Shown here: positions 8,040 through 17,432 of the stretch, piece by piece
Numbering within the stretch: the first letter of the stretch is position 1
Layout: the number at the start of each line of letters is the position of its first letter
NCBI RefSeq assembly: GCF_030815855.1
Contig: NZ_JAUSXG010000001.1
Coordinates: forward strand, 5,084,001 to 5,148,000
Length of the DNA stretch: 64,000 bases
Source: Variovorax paradoxus
Lineage (GTDB): Bacteria > Pseudomonadota > Gammaproteobacteria > Burkholderiales > Burkholderiaceae_C
Direction: 5' to 3'
Made by a program: the position numbers and the translations under genes
The notes under the pieces: generated by a model
The model's database searches: none
Told to the model about the DNA's origin: nothing
The model's input: only the letters and a program-made list of their open reading frames with translations

Positions 8040-8863
8040 GCCTTGTATTCGCAGGCGTTTGCAGCCACGCCCCTGGCATCACCGGCCGCGCCCATCTGGC
8101 CGATCCGGCGGTGAAGGATGAATTTCACGCGCAGTTTCACCGGTTCGGCGAAGCGATGCGCGCGACAAAACCCGATGCCGTGATCGTGGTCGCGGCCGAG
8201 CACTTCGCGAATTTTTTCATGAACAACATGCCGGCCTATGCCATCGGCATGGCCGACAGCTACGAGGGCCCGATCGAAGACCCGAAGTGGCTCGGCATCG
8301 AGAAACACACCATTCCCGGCGACGCCGCACTTTCGCAACGCCTGATCCGCGAGGTGATGCAGACGGTCGACGTGGCCTACGCAGAAGAATGGAAGTTCGA
8401 CCACGGCATCATGGTGCCGCTCCACTTTCTCACGCCGAAGTTCGACACCAAGATCATCCCCGTGAACATCAACTGCCAGGGTCCGCCGCTCACGCCGCTA
8501 CACCGCGCCTGGGCTTTTGGCGAGGCACTGCGCCGCGCCTGCGACAAGGTGCCCGAACGCATTGCGCTGGTGGGCACCGGGGGCATCTCGCACTGGCCGG
8601 CTACGCCCGATTCAGGCAAGGTCAACGCCGAGTGGGACGCGGAGTTCATGCGCCGCTGGTGCGCCAATGACCGTGAGGCGTTGCTTTCGCAGCCCGACTA
8701 CAACGACGAAGCCACCTACCGCGAAGCGGGCCAGGGCGGCTTCGAGATTCGCACCTTTCTGAGCGTGGCTGCGGCCGCGCGGGGCAAGGGCGAGATCCTG
8801 CACATGAAGGCCATCCCCATTTTTGCGGTGACATGCACTGTCGCCATGATGTCCGTTGAGTAA
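8036..8863 (+). CDS. class III extradiol ring-cleavage dioxygenase, catalytic subunit (HpaD role)
   Basis: A 275-residue LigB-superfamily protein. Likely Fe(II) ligands are His11 (CSHAPG), His56 (AAEHFANF) and Glu237 (GGFEIRTF). His186 (GGISHWP) matches the catalytic acid/base histidine of LigB, and His123 lies in FDHGIMVPL. The enzyme opens a catechol ring next to the hydroxyls. By position it should be the homoprotocatechuate 2,3-dioxygenase (HpaD), but its pairing with a LigA-like chain makes it more like protocatechuate 4,5-dioxygenase than the single-chain E. coli HpaD. Substrate is an inference. Confidence 0.86.
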   Translation: MSLVFAGVCSHAPGITGRAHLADPAVKDEFHAQFHRFGEAMRATKPDAVIVVAAEHFANFFMNNMPAYAIGMADSYEGPIEDPKWLGIEKHTIPGDAALSQRLIREVMQTVDVAYAEEWKFDHGIMVPLHFLTPKFDTKIIPVNINCQGPPLTPLHRAWAFGEALRRACDKVPERIALVGTGGISHWPATPDSGKVNAEWDAEFMRRWCANDREALLSQPDYNDEATYREAGQGGFEIRTFLSVAAAARGKGEILHMKAIPIFAVTCTVAMMSVE

Positions 8864-8878
8864 GGAAGCAATCACGCC

Positions 8879-9283
8879 ATGCCACACGTCACGATCCAGT
8901 ACACCGCTAACCTCGATGCCGAAATTCCCATGGGTGACTTGTGCCGTGCGCTCGCAGCGACGCTCGTCTCGCAAAAGGACGCGCGGGGGCAATCGCTGTT
9001 TCCCGTTGGCGGAACCCGCGTGCTCGCGTATCCGGCGGCTCAGTACGCTGTAGCGGACGATGCAGACGACTACGCCTTCGTGTACGTGAATGTGCGCATT
9101 GCCGCTGGACGCAGCGACGAGGCGAAGAAGACGGCTGGCGACAATCTGCTGGCGGCAGTGAGATCGCATTTCGAACCGATCTTCGACAAGCGTCGCATCG
9201 GCATCACGCTGCAGATCGACGAAGGCCCGGGCCAGGTGTACGACGGCAAGCACAGCAACCTGCATCCCCTCTTCAACAAGTAA
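8879..9283 (+). CDS. hpaF: 5-carboxymethyl-2-hydroxymuconate delta-isomerase HpaF
   Basis: A 134-residue protein of the CHMI family in the tautomerase superfamily. It begins [13 protein letters not shown], so the catalytic amino-terminal Pro is exposed after Met removal. The C-terminal segment [24 protein letters not shown] is typical. It isomerises 5-carboxymethyl-2-hydroxymuconate. The gene lies 15 bp after the dioxygenase gene and 4 bp before hpaH. Confidence 0.93.
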   Translation: MPHVTIQYTANLDAEIPMGDLCRALAATLVSQKDARGQSLFPVGGTRVLAYPAAQYAVADDADDYAFVYVNVRIAAGRSDEAKKTAGDNLLAAVRSHFEPIFDKRRIGITLQIDEGPGQVYDGKHSNLHPLFNK

Positions 9284-9287
9284 CGCC

Positions 9288-10091
9288 ATGCTCACTTCCG
9301 ACACCATCGCCAGGCTCGCGGCCGAGCTGCACGAGAGCGAGAAGTCGCGCGTGCAGGTCGAGCATTTTTCCAAACGCTTTCCCGACATGACGGTGGAAGA
9401 CGGCTACGCGATCTCGCGCGAATGGGTCAAGGCCAAGCTCGCCGAAGGCCGCACCGTGAAGGGCCACAAGATCGGCCTCACCTCGCGCGCCATGCAGTTA
9501 TCCAGCCAGATCGACGAGCCCGACTACGGCACGCTGCTCGACGACATGTTCTTCGAGCAGGGAGGCGACATCCCGTTCACGCGCTTCATCGCGCCGCGCA
9601 TCGAGGTGGAGCTGGCCTTCATCCTCGGCAAGAAGCTGCAGGGGCCGAACGTGACCATCTTCGACGTGCTGGCCGCCACCGACTACGTGGTGCCCGCCAT
9701 CGAGATCATCGACGCGCGCATCGAACAGTTCGACCGCCACACGAAGGCGCCGCGCAAGGTGTTCGACACCATCGCCGACAACGCGGCCAATGCGGGCATC
9801 GTCATGGGCGGCCGTCCGGTCAAGCCCGACGCTGTCGACCTGCGCTGGGTGAGCGCGCTGCTCTACAAGAACGGCGTGATCGAGGAATCGGGCGTGGCCG
9901 CGGCCGTGCTCAACCACCCCGCCACCGGCGTGGCCTGGCTCGCGAACAAGCTCGCACCATGGGACGAATGCCTCGAGGCCGGCGAGGTGGTACTCGCGGG
10001 CTCGTTCACCCGGCCCACCACTGCCGTGCCCGGCGACACCTTCCATGCCGACTATGGCCCGCTCGGCAGCATCGCCTTCCGTTTTGTCTGA
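9288..10091 (+). CDS. hpaH: 2-oxo-hept-3-ene-1,7-dioate hydratase HpaH
   Basis: A 267-residue hydratase related to MhpD and the fumarylacetoacetate-hydrolase fold. Characteristic motifs are [12 protein letters not shown], the metal-binding [28 protein letters not shown] and [13 protein letters not shown]. HpaH adds water to the C7 dicarboxylic intermediate to give the aldol substrate of HpaI. It starts 4 bp after hpaF. Confidence 0.94.
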   Translation: MLTSDTIARLAAELHESEKSRVQVEHFSKRFPDMTVEDGYAISREWVKAKLAEGRTVKGHKIGLTSRAMQLSSQIDEPDYGTLLDDMFFEQGGDIPFTRFIAPRIEVELAFILGKKLQGPNVTIFDVLAATDYVVPAIEIIDARIEQFDRHTKAPRKVFDTIADNAANAGIVMGGRPVKPDAVDLRWVSALLYKNGVIEESGVAAAVLNHPATGVAWLANKLAPWDECLEAGEVVLAGSFTRPTTAVPGDTFHADYGPLGSIAFRFV

Positions 10092-10101
10092 AAGACGCTC
10101 C

Positions 10102-10923
10102 ATGCAAACACCGCTCAACACCTTCAAGCAGGCCATGCAGGCCGGCGAACAGAAAATCGGCCTCTGGGTCGGCCTGGCAGACGGCTATGTGGCCGAGATC
10201 CTCGCCGGCACCGGATTCGACTGGCTGCTGGTCGACGGCGAGCACGCGCCGAACGACGTGCGTTCGGTGCTCGCGCAATTGCAGGGCATCTCCAGCGCGT
10301 GGTCGGCACAGCCCGAGTCCGAACGCTCGCACCCGGTAGTGCGCGTTCCCGTGGGCGACACCACGCTGCTCAAGCAGTACCTGGACATCGGCGCGCAGAC
10401 CATCCTGGTGCCGATGGTCGACACGGCCGAACAGGCCGCGCGCATGGTGCAGGGCATGCGCTATCCGCCCGAGGGCATCCGCGGCATGGGCAGCGCGCTG
10501 GCACGTGCCTCGCGCTGGCAGGCCTACTCCCAATACCTGCACGAAGCGAATGCGCAGACCTGCCTGCTGGTGCAGGCCGAGACCGTCGAGGCGATGAAGA
10601 ACCTCGACGCCATCGCGGCCACGCCGGGCGTGGACGGCGTGTTCATCGGGCCGGCCGACCTGTCGGCGTCGATGGGCTTCGTCGGACAGCCGAACCACCC
10701 CGAAGTGCAGGCCATGATCGCCGACGCCATTGCGCGCATCCGCAAGGCCGGCAAGGCGCCGGGCATTCTCTCCACCACCGAAGAGCAGGCGCGCAAGTGG
10801 CTTGCGGCGGGCGCGCAGTTCGTGGCCGTGGGTGTGGACACGATTCTGCTCACGGCGGCGGCGAAGCAGTTGGCGTCGAGATACAAAAACGCCGCGAGCG
10901 CGGTGACGCCCAGCGGCTACTGA
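10102..10923 (+). CDS. hpaI: 4-hydroxy-2-oxoheptanedioate aldolase HpaI
   Basis: A 273-residue class II pyruvate aldolase of the HpcH/HpaI family. Motifs include [28 protein letters not shown] with the catalytic His48, [27 protein letters not shown] with a metal-binding Glu, and [10 protein letters not shown] with a metal-binding Asp. It cleaves the final intermediate to pyruvate and succinate semialdehyde. It starts 10 bp after hpaH and completes the lower pathway. Confidence 0.95.
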   Translation: MQTPLNTFKQAMQAGEQKIGLWVGLADGYVAEILAGTGFDWLLVDGEHAPNDVRSVLAQLQGISSAWSAQPESERSHPVVRVPVGDTTLLKQYLDIGAQTILVPMVDTAEQAARMVQGMRYPPEGIRGMGSALARASRWQAYSQYLHEANAQTCLLVQAETVEAMKNLDAIAATPGVDGVFIGPADLSASMGFVGQPNHPEVQAMIADAIARIRKAGKAPGILSTTEEQARKWLAAGAQFVAVGVDTILLTAAAKQLASRYKNAASAVTPSGY

Positions 10924-10965
10924 TTGATTCGTTCTTCTTTCTCTTTCGCACCGGAGCACACCTGC

Positions 10966-11440
10966 ATGCAACGCGTCACCCTTGCGGCCATTTCCATGGC
11001 CGCCACCCTGTTCCCTCGCCGCCTGTGCCCCCATGGGCGGCGGCAATTCGCGCGCCGCCACCGCCCAGCAGGAGACCAACCGCCAGACGGTACTCGCGTT
11101 CTACGAAAAGGGCCTCAACCAGAAGGACGCCGACGCGGCCCTGCAGTACGTGGGCAACCGCTACGTGCAGCACAACCCCACCGCGGCCGACGGGCCCGAG
11201 GGCTTTCGCAAGTTCGTCGCATTCCTGCGCGAGAAGTTTCCGAACTCGCGCAGCGAGATCAAGCGCAGCTTCGTCGAGGGTGACTACGTGATCCTGCACG
11301 TGAATGCGGTGCGCGAGCCGGGCACGCGCGGCAGCGCCATCGTCGACATCTTCAAGCTCGAGAACGGCAAGGTCGTCGAGCACTGGGACGTGGTGCAGCC
11401 GGTGCCGGAAACCGCCGCCAACAAGAACGGGATGTTCTGA
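10966..11440 (+). CDS. NTF2/SnoaL-like lipoprotein with apparent frameshift in the signal peptide
   Basis: The C-terminal ~130 residues are a SnoaL/NTF2-like fold ([49 protein letters not shown]). The natural start appears to be the ATG at 10966, giving [16 protein letters not shown], but that frame does not reach the SnoaL domain. Removing one C from the CCC run at 11013-11015 would join it to [10 protein letters not shown], a perfect lipobox. As written, translation could only begin at weak internal sites such as TTG 10982 or an ATG inside the lipobox region. Either a sequencing error or a real lesion explains this. It lies after hpaI, probably in the same operon; its role is unknown. Confidence 0.6.
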
Positions 11441-11444
11441 CACC

Positions 11445-13202
11445 ATGATCGCGCCCGCCGATCCGCCCAAGCGCTTTCGCTCCGCCATCATCCGCGAAGG
11501 CACGATCCGCGCGACCACGCGCAGCTTCCTGCATGCGCTGGGCCAGGACGACGACGACATCACGCGCCCGCACATCGGCGTGTTCCACACCGGCGGCGAA
11601 ATGAGCCCTTGCAACCTCAACCTGCGCGAGCAGGCGCAGCATGCCAAGACCGGCATCTACGCGGGCGGCGGCACGCCGCACGAGTGCCCGGTGGTGTCGG
11701 TCAGCGACGGGCTCACCATGGCGCATTCGGGCATGCGCTTCTCGCTGATCTCGCGCGAGCTGATTGCCGACAGCGTCGAGGCCTCGACGCGCGGCCACCA
11801 GTGGGACGGCATCTTCGCCATTGGCGCGTGCGACAAGAACCTGCCGGGTCTGATGATGGGCATGGTGCGCTGCAATGTGCCGAGCGTGTTCGTGCATGGC
11901 GGCTCGGCGCTGCCGGGACAGATGCCCGGACCACATCCTGACGTACGGGGCCGCGATCTCAACGTGGTCGACACCTACGAGACCATCGGCAAGGTGCTGG
12001 CCGGCACCGCCACGCACGAAGAGCTCGACGCGATGAGCCGTGCCTGCCTGCCCACGGCGGGGGCCTGCGCGGGCCAGTTCACGGCCAACACCATGGGCAT
12101 GGTGTCCGAGGCGCTGGGCCTTGCGCCCATCGGCTCCAGCATGGTGCCAGCGGTGTTCAGCGAGCGGGCGCCGCTGATGCGCCGCGCCGCGAAAAACCTC
12201 ATGAAGGCGGTGATGGGCAGTCTCGACGGATCCGCCCCGTTGCCGCGCGACATTGTGACGCGCAAGGCGCTCGAAAACGCCTGCGCCGTGGTGTCGGCCA
12301 CGGGCGGGTCGACCAACGCCGCGCTGCACCTGCCGGCCATCGCGCACGAGGCCGGCATCAAGTTCCACCTGGACGATGTGGCCGAGATCTTCGCGCGCAC
12401 GCCGCTCATTGCCGATCTACGCCCGGGCGGCCAGTACCTGGCGCGCGACGTGTTCTATATCGGCGGCGCAGGCGTCATTCTCCGCACGCTGATGGAACAG
12501 GGTTTCCTGCACGGCGACGCGCTCACCTTCACCGGCCGCACCATGGCCGAAGAGCTGGCCGATGCCGCCGCGCCCGACGGCCGCGTGGTGCGCGAAGCCG
12601 GCAACCCGATCACGCGCAACGGCGGGCTGGCCGTGCTCAAGGGCAATCTCTGTCCCGACGGCGCGCTGCTCAAGACCGCGGGCCTGCAGACGCTGGTACA
12701 CCGCGGCCCGGCGCGTGTCTTCAACTCCGAGGAAGAAGCCCAGGCGGCGGTGCAGAACCGCCGCTACGAGCCCGGCGACGTGATCGTGATCCGCAACGAA
12801 GGCCCCAAGGGCAGTCCCGGCATGCGCGAGATGCTGGGCATCACCGCCCTGCTCTACGGCCAGGGCATGGGCGACAAGGTGGCGCTCCTGACCGACGGCC
12901 GCTTTTCCGGCGCGACGCGCGGCCTGTGCATCGGCTATGCGGGCCCGGAAGCAGCCGACGGCGGGCCGATTGCGGCGCTGCGCGACGGCGACATGGTGGC
13001 CATCGACGCGCGCGCCGAGGCGCGCAGCATTTCGGTGGAATTGACGTCGGAAGAAATCACGCGCCGGCTCTCCCGACGTGAGGTAAACGCGGGGGTCCCG
13101 CACCGCGGCTTGCTGGAAAAATATGCCCTCACCGTGCGCCCGGCCCATCAGGGCGCCGTAACCCATTCGGGCGCAGTCACCTGGCTGCGCGACGAGTCGT
13201 GA
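11445..13202 (+). CDS. IlvD/Edd-family Fe-S dehydratase
   Basis: A 585-residue enzyme of the dihydroxy-acid / sugar-acid dehydratase family. The three iron-sulfur Cys ligands are present: C56 (SPCNLN), C129 (GACDKNLPG) and C208 ([14 protein letters not shown]), with Lys131 beside the metal site. Near the end lie [13 protein letters not shown] and [13 protein letters not shown]. Enzymes of this family remove water from 2,3-dihydroxy acids. Its neighbours are a Bug protein, an aldolase and a reductase, so a catabolic sugar-acid or hydroxy-acid dehydratase is more likely than the branched-chain amino-acid IlvD. Substrate unknown. Confidence 0.85.
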   Translation: MIAPADPPKRFRSAIIREGTIRATTRSFLHALGQDDDDITRPHIGVFHTGGEMSPCNLNLREQAQHAKTGIYAGGGTPHECPVVSVSDGLTMAHSGMRFSLISRELIADSVEASTRGHQWDGIFAIGACDKNLPGLMMGMVRCNVPSVFVHGGSALPGQMPGPHPDVRGRDLNVVDTYETIGKVLAGTATHEELDAMSRACLPTAGACAGQFTANTMGMVSEALGLAPIGSSMVPAVFSERAPLMRRAAKNLMKAVMGSLDGSAPLPRDIVTRKALENACAVVSATGGSTNAALHLPAIAHEAGIKFHLDDVAEIFARTPLIADLRPGGQYLARDVFYIGGAGVILRTLMEQGFLHGDALTFTGRTMAEELADAAAPDGRVVREAGNPITRNGGLAVLKGNLCPDGALLKTAGLQTLVHRGPARVFNSEEEAQAAVQNRRYEPGDVIVIRNEGPKGSPGMREMLGITALLYGQGMGDKVALLTDGRFSGATRGLCIGYAGPEAADGGPIAALRDGDMVAIDARAEARSISVELTSEEITRRLSRREVNAGVPHRGLLEKYALTVRPAHQGAVTHSGAVTWLRDES

Positions 13203-13237
13203 ACCCGCAATCAACCACCAACACCCGGAGACAAACC

Positions 13238-14227
13238 ATGACCTTCACCCGCCGCCACCTGCTGCAGACCACCGGCGCCTCGGCGCTGCTTGCCGGCCTG
13301 GGCCAGCACGCCTTTGCACAAGCCTCGATCGAAACCGCCACCATCGTCACCGGCTTTGCGGCCGGCGGCACCTCGGACACCACCTGCCGGCGCATTGCGC
13401 AGAAGCTCAGCCCCGACTACGCCAAGGCGGCCGTGGTGGAAAACCGCACCGGCGCGGGTGGCCAGATCGCCGTGAGCTACGTGAAGGGCCGGCCCGCCGA
13501 CGGCACCACCATCCTGCAGACGCCCACCTCGATCCTCACGATCTATCCGCACATCTACAAGAAGCTGCCGTACGACCCGATGGTCGACCTCACGCCGGTC
13601 AGCATCGCCTGCATCTTCGACTTCGGCTTTGCCGTCGGCCCGGCGGTGCCCGCCAGCGTGAAGACGGTGCCCGAGTTCCTGGCCTGGGCCAAGGCCAACC
13701 CGGCCGGCGCCAACTTCGGTTCACCCGCCGCGGGCTCCACGCCGCACTTCATCGGTGCGCTGCTGGGCAAGAAGGGCGGCGCCGAGCTCAAGCATGCGGC
13801 CTACCGCGGCACGCAGCCGGCCATGCTCGACCTGCTGGGCGGCAACATCTCGGCCGTCTCGGGCCCCATCGGCGACATCACGCAGCACCTGGCCTCGGGC
13901 AAGGTGCGCATCCTGGGTGTTTCGGGTGCCAAGCGCAGCCGCTTCGCGCCCGACGTACCCACCTTCGGCGAACAGGGCATCAAGGACATGGCGCACAGCG
14001 AATGGTTCGCCTTCTTCCTGCCCGCCAAGGCTTCGCCGGAGCTGGTCGCCCGGCTGAATACCTCGATGAAGAACGCGCTGGCGCAGAAGGACGTGATCGA
14101 CGGCCTCGGCACCTTCGGCCTGGAAGCCACGTCTTCCACGCCGGGCGAGCTGACCGACCTGCTCAAGAAAGACACCGCCAAGTGGGCGCCGATCGTCAAG
14201 GAAGTCGGCTTCACCGCCGAAGGCTAG
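13238..14227 (+). CDS. Bug/TctC-family periplasmic substrate-binding protein
   Basis: A 329-residue protein with an N-terminus MTFTRRHLLQTTGASALLAG that could be a Tat or Sec signal, with cleavage near HAFAQA. Bug motifs are VTGFAAGGTSDTTCR, VVENRTGAGGQIAVSYVKG, KKLPYDPMVDLTPVS and AYRGTQPAMLDLLGGNISA. It would bind a carboxylate in the periplasm, presumably the substrate of the neighbouring dehydratase and aldolase. A GTG at 13199 is also in frame, but the ATG at 13238 has a GGAGA site and the better signal peptide. Confidence 0.88.
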   Translation: MTFTRRHLLQTTGASALLAGLGQHAFAQASIETATIVTGFAAGGTSDTTCRRIAQKLSPDYAKAAVVENRTGAGGQIAVSYVKGRPADGTTILQTPTSILTIYPHIYKKLPYDPMVDLTPVSIACIFDFGFAVGPAVPASVKTVPEFLAWAKANPAGANFGSPAAGSTPHFIGALLGKKGGAELKHAAYRGTQPAMLDLLGGNISAVSGPIGDITQHLASGKVRILGVSGAKRSRFAPDVPTFGEQGIKDMAHSEWFAFFLPAKASPELVARLNTSMKNALAQKDVIDGLGTFGLEATSSTPGELTDLLKKDTAKWAPIVKEVGFTAEG

Positions 14228-14325
14228 CCCACCCCCGAAGCGGCTCACTGCGTGTAGTCGCCTCCCCCTCAAGGGGGCAACACCAGCGGCCCGGCAAAGC
14301 CGGTTCCACGGTGTTCCCCGCGAAG
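14228..14325 (-). repeat. interspersed repeat, family B copy 1
   Basis: About 100 bp directly after the Bug gene stop. On the minus strand it reads GTGGAACCGGCTTTGCCGGG followed by CCGCTGGTGTTGCCCCC. The ACCGGCTTTGCCGG part is a small hairpin. Copies in the other orientation lie at 18768-18866 and 27085-27180. No coding capacity is evident. Confidence 0.8.
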
Positions 14326-14368
14326 AGTTCGGGGACAAGACAAGCGTCATCTGAAAAAAGGAACTGCA

Positions 14369-15163
14369 ATGAACACACTCGCCACCCGCGTGCCGCCGTC
14401 GGCACCGGTCCATCCCTCGATCCATCCGGACGAGCGCGCCGCGCGCGAGCAGCTCGCGGCTTGCTACCGCGTGTTCGCGATGCTCGGCTGGACCGAGATG
14501 ATCTACAACCACATCACGGTGCGGCTGCCCGACAGCGTGACGGGAGGAGAGAAACAGTTCCTCATCAACCCTTTCGGCCTGCACTACAGCGAGGTCACGG
14601 CCGGCAACCTGGTGAAGATCGACCTGCAGGGCAAGGTGCTCGACGGTTCAACGTATCCGGTGAACCCGGCCGGCTTCACCGTGCATGCCGCCATTCACGA
14701 CGGCCTGCCCGGCGCGCACTGCGTGATGCACACCCACACCACGGCCGGCGTGGCCGTGGCCTGTCTGCAGGGCGGCCTGCAGCAGACCAATTTCTATACC
14801 GCCCAGCTGCACGGCATGGTCGCTTACCACGACTTCGAAGGCATCACCATCCATGCCGACGAAGGCCCGCGCCTCCTCAAGAGCATCGGCAACCGCAACG
14901 CCGTGATCCTGCGCAACCATGGCCTGCTGGCCTGGGGGCAGACGCTGCCGCAGACCTTTGCGATTCTGTGGACCCTGCAGCGCGCCTGCGAGATCCAGAT
15001 GGCGACGCTTTCGATGGGCGCCGCCATTCCGGTGAACGAAGAGATCGCGCAGCGCTGCACGCGCGATGCGCTGCAGTTCAGCCCCGAGCACGGCGCCGGG
15101 CAGGACGTGTTCGATGCGCTGGTGCGCCAGGTCGACCGCATCGACCCGAGCTACAGAAACTGA
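14369..15163 (+). CDS. class II aldolase/adducin-family protein
   Basis: A 264-residue protein with the class II aldolase fold. Zn-binding histidines are expected in MHTHTTAGVAVA, and ILRNHGLLAWG is the typical C-terminal His motif. The region TEMIYNHITVRLP also fits. Family members cleave or epimerise sugar phosphates, or act as decarboxylases. The neighbouring dehydratase and ketopantoate-reductase-like gene suggest a hydroxy-acid catabolic route, but the substrate cannot be read from sequence. Confidence 0.82.
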   Translation: MNTLATRVPPSAPVHPSIHPDERAAREQLAACYRVFAMLGWTEMIYNHITVRLPDSVTGGEKQFLINPFGLHYSEVTAGNLVKIDLQGKVLDGSTYPVNPAGFTVHAAIHDGLPGAHCVMHTHTTAGVAVACLQGGLQQTNFYTAQLHGMVAYHDFEGITIHADEGPRLLKSIGNRNAVILRNHGLLAWGQTLPQTFAILWTLQRACEIQMATLSMGAAIPVNEEIAQRCTRDALQFSPEHGAGQDVFDALVRQVDRIDPSYRN

Positions 15164-15176
15164 GGCGGCCTTTTTC

Positions 15177-16154
15177 ATGAAGATATGCATCTACGGCGCC
15201 GGCGCGATCGGCGGATGGATCGGCGCCGGCCTCGCGCAGGCGGGTGAACGCCTCAACGTGGTGGCGCGCGGCGCCACGCTTGAGGCACTGCAGCAGGGCG
15301 GCCTCTCATTGATGCGCGGCGAGGTGCGCACACGCGTTCCGGTCAATGCAGTGGCCGACCCTGAATCCCTGGGCGTGCAAGACCTCGTGGTCATTGCCGT
15401 GAAGGCGCCCGCGCTGGCCGGCGTGGCCGAACGCATCGGCCCGCTGATCGGGCCCGACACCCTCGTGCTGGTGGCGATGAACGGCGTGCCGTGGTGGTTT
15501 CTCGAAGGCGGCTTCGGTGGCGAGATCACTGGCCACCGCCTGGCAGCCGTCGACCCCGACGGCGCGATTGCAAGGGCCATTCCGTCGCGCAACGTGATCG
15601 GCTGCGTGGTGCACGCGAGCTGCTCGCTCGATGCGCCGGGCGTGGTGCGGCATCACTTCGGCAACGGGCTGATCGTGGGCGAGCCTTCGGGCGAAGCCAC
15701 GCCGCGCGTGCAGAAACTCGTCGAGCTGCTCAAACACGGCGGCTTCGACGCCACGCTGTCGCCGCAAATCCAGAAGGACGTGTGGTTCAAGCTCTGGGGC
15801 AACATGACGGTGAACCCGATCAGCGCGCTGACCGGCACCACCACCGACCTGATCATGGGCGACCCCTATGTGCGCGGCTTCATCTCGGCCGTGATGCTCG
15901 AAGCCAAGGAAATCGGCCGTCGCATCGGCATCGAGATCACGCAGAGCCCCGAAGACCGGCACGCGGTAACGATGAAGCTCGGCGCATTCAAGACCTCGAT
16001 GCTGCAGGACGTGGAAGCCGGCCGCTCGGTGGAGCTGGATGCGCTGGTCACCGTGGTGCGCGAGCTCGGTGAACTCACGGCGGTCGCCACGCCGTTCACC
16101 GATGCGCTGCTGGGGTTGGCGCGGCTCCGGATGCGGCAGCTCGGGCTTTACTGA
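15177..16154 (+). CDS. ketopantoate reductase-like (ApbA/PanE family) oxidoreductase
   Basis: A 325-residue NADP-dependent oxidoreductase. The Rossmann motif GAGAIGGWIGAG sits at the N-terminus (residues 7-18). KDVWFKLWGNMTVNPISALTG carries the family's catalytic Lys and Asn. The C-terminal helical domain includes DVEAGRSVELDAL. The family name is 2-dehydropantoate 2-reductase, but copies in catabolic clusters often reduce or oxidise other 2-keto or 2-hydroxy acids. It begins 13 bp after the aldolase gene, so a shared pathway is likely. Confidence 0.82.
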   Translation: MKICIYGAGAIGGWIGAGLAQAGERLNVVARGATLEALQQGGLSLMRGEVRTRVPVNAVADPESLGVQDLVVIAVKAPALAGVAERIGPLIGPDTLVLVAMNGVPWWFLEGGFGGEITGHRLAAVDPDGAIARAIPSRNVIGCVVHASCSLDAPGVVRHHFGNGLIVGEPSGEATPRVQKLVELLKHGGFDATLSPQIQKDVWFKLWGNMTVNPISALTGTTTDLIMGDPYVRGFISAVMLEAKEIGRRIGIEITQSPEDRHAVTMKLGAFKTSMLQDVEAGRSVELDALVTVVRELGELTAVATPFTDALLGLARLRMRQLGLY

Positions 16155-16163
16155 GCCGCCGCT

Positions 16164-17261
16164 TCAATTGTCGGCGGGAGCGAACGGCACGCGCAGCGCC
16201 ACCGCGCACATGAGTTCGTAGCCGATGGTGCCGGCCGCCTGCGCCACCTCGTCGATGGGGAGCACGGCGCCGGTCACGGCCGAGCGGCCCCACAGCGTGA
16301 CCTCGGCGCCGAACTTCGCGTCGGGCACGGGCGTGAGGTCGACGGTGATCATGTCCATGCTCACGCGGCCCACCATGCGTGTGCGCACGCCGTTCACCAG
16401 CACCGGCGTGCCGGTGTTGCAATGCCGCGGATACCCATCGGCATAGCCGACCGCCGCCACGCCGATGGTGAGCGGCCCGTCGGCCGTGAAGTTGGAGCCG
16501 TAGCCGATGGTGTCGCCGGCCTTCAGCTGCTGCACCGCGAGGAGCTTGGTCGACAACGTCATGGTGGGTTGCAGCTGCCAGTGCGCCGCGTCGTGCTGCG
16601 GAAAGTCGGGCGCGCTGCCGTACAGCACGATGCCGGGGCGCACCCAGTCGCCGCGGGTCTGTGAGGCATGCCGCAACGTGGCGGCGCTGTTCGCAATGGA
16701 GCGTTCGCCCGGCAGGTCGTGCGTGACGCGCTCGAACACTTCGAGCTGGTGCGCGATGCCGCGCGCCCCGTCGGCGTCGCTGAAATGCGTCATCAGCGAA
16801 ATCTCGTCGACCTGCGGCAGCGCGTTGAGGCGCGTCCAGGCCGAACCGAAGCGTTCGGGCGTGTAGCCCAGGCGGTTCATACCGGAATTCATCTTGAGGA
16901 ACACACGCTGCGGCTTGAGCGTCTTGTGGGCAGCGAGCATGTCGATCTGCTCGTCGCAATGCACCGTGTGCCAGAGATCGAGCCGCGAGCACAGTTCCAG
17001 GTCGCGTGCGTCGAACACGCCCTCGAGCAGCAGCACGGGGCCTCGCCAGCCGAGTGCGCGCACGCGCTCGGCTTCGGCCAGGTCGAGCAGCGCAAAGCCG
17101 TCGGCGCCGCGCAGGCCCTCATACACCCGCTCGATGCCATGGCCGTAGGCGTTGGCCTTGACCACGGCCCAGACGCGGGCATCGACCGCGGCGCGGCGCA
17201 CCCGGTCGAGATTGTGGCGAAGTGCGGCAGTGTGGACGGTGGCGAGAATGGGACGCGGCAT
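16164..17261 (-). CDS. alr: alanine racemase
   Basis: A 365-residue fold III PLP enzyme. The PLP lysine is Lys35 in [12 protein letters not shown]. The other catalytic Tyr lies in [11 protein letters not shown]. Further family segments are [10 protein letters not shown] and [10 protein letters not shown]. It makes D-alanine for peptidoglycan. The paralogue name dadX is also possible, but no D-amino-acid dehydrogenase gene is adjacent. A TGCTAAAAC motif on the minus strand (about 17289-17297) could be its extended -10 box. Confidence 0.93.
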   Translation of the reverse strand: MPRPILATVHTAALRHNLDRVRRAAVDARVWAVVKANAYGHGIERVYEGLRGADGFALLDLAEAERVRALGWRGPVLLLEGVFDARDLELCSRLDLWHTVHCDEQIDMLAAHKTLKPQRVFLKMNSGMNRLGYTPERFGSAWTRLNALPQVDEISLMTHFSDADGARGIAHQLEVFERVTHDLPGERSIANSAATLRHASQTRGDWVRPGIVLYGSAPDFPQHDAAHWQLQPTMTLSTKLLAVQQLKAGDTIGYGSNFTADGPLTIGVAAVGYADGYPRHCNTGTPVLVNGVRTRMVGRVSMDMITVDLTPVPDAKFGAEVTLWGRSAVTGAVLPIDEVAQAAGTIGYELMCAVALRVPFAPADN

Positions 17262-17334
17262 GGAAAACGTCGGATGTTGAATGGATGTGTTTTAGCATCT
17301 TCGCAGGCAAAGCCGTCCAGGGTGGCAACGCTGA

Positions 17335-17362
17335 TTTCGCCGTCGTACCCCCATGCTATAAC
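17335..17362 (+). promoter_or_regulatory. predicted sigma-70 promoter of lplT
   Basis: An extended -10 element TGCTATAAC lies at 17354-17362. A weak -35-like TTTCGC sits 16 bp upstream at 17335-17340. It is 70 bp before the lplT ATG at 17433 in the alr-lplT divergent spacer. This is read by eye only. Confidence 0.4.
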
Positions 17363-17432
17363 CGCCCATTCGCCCAAAAGACGCGACACTTTTTCACTAC
17401 TGCCAGTACCCACCTGGCCAGCCAGCCCATCG

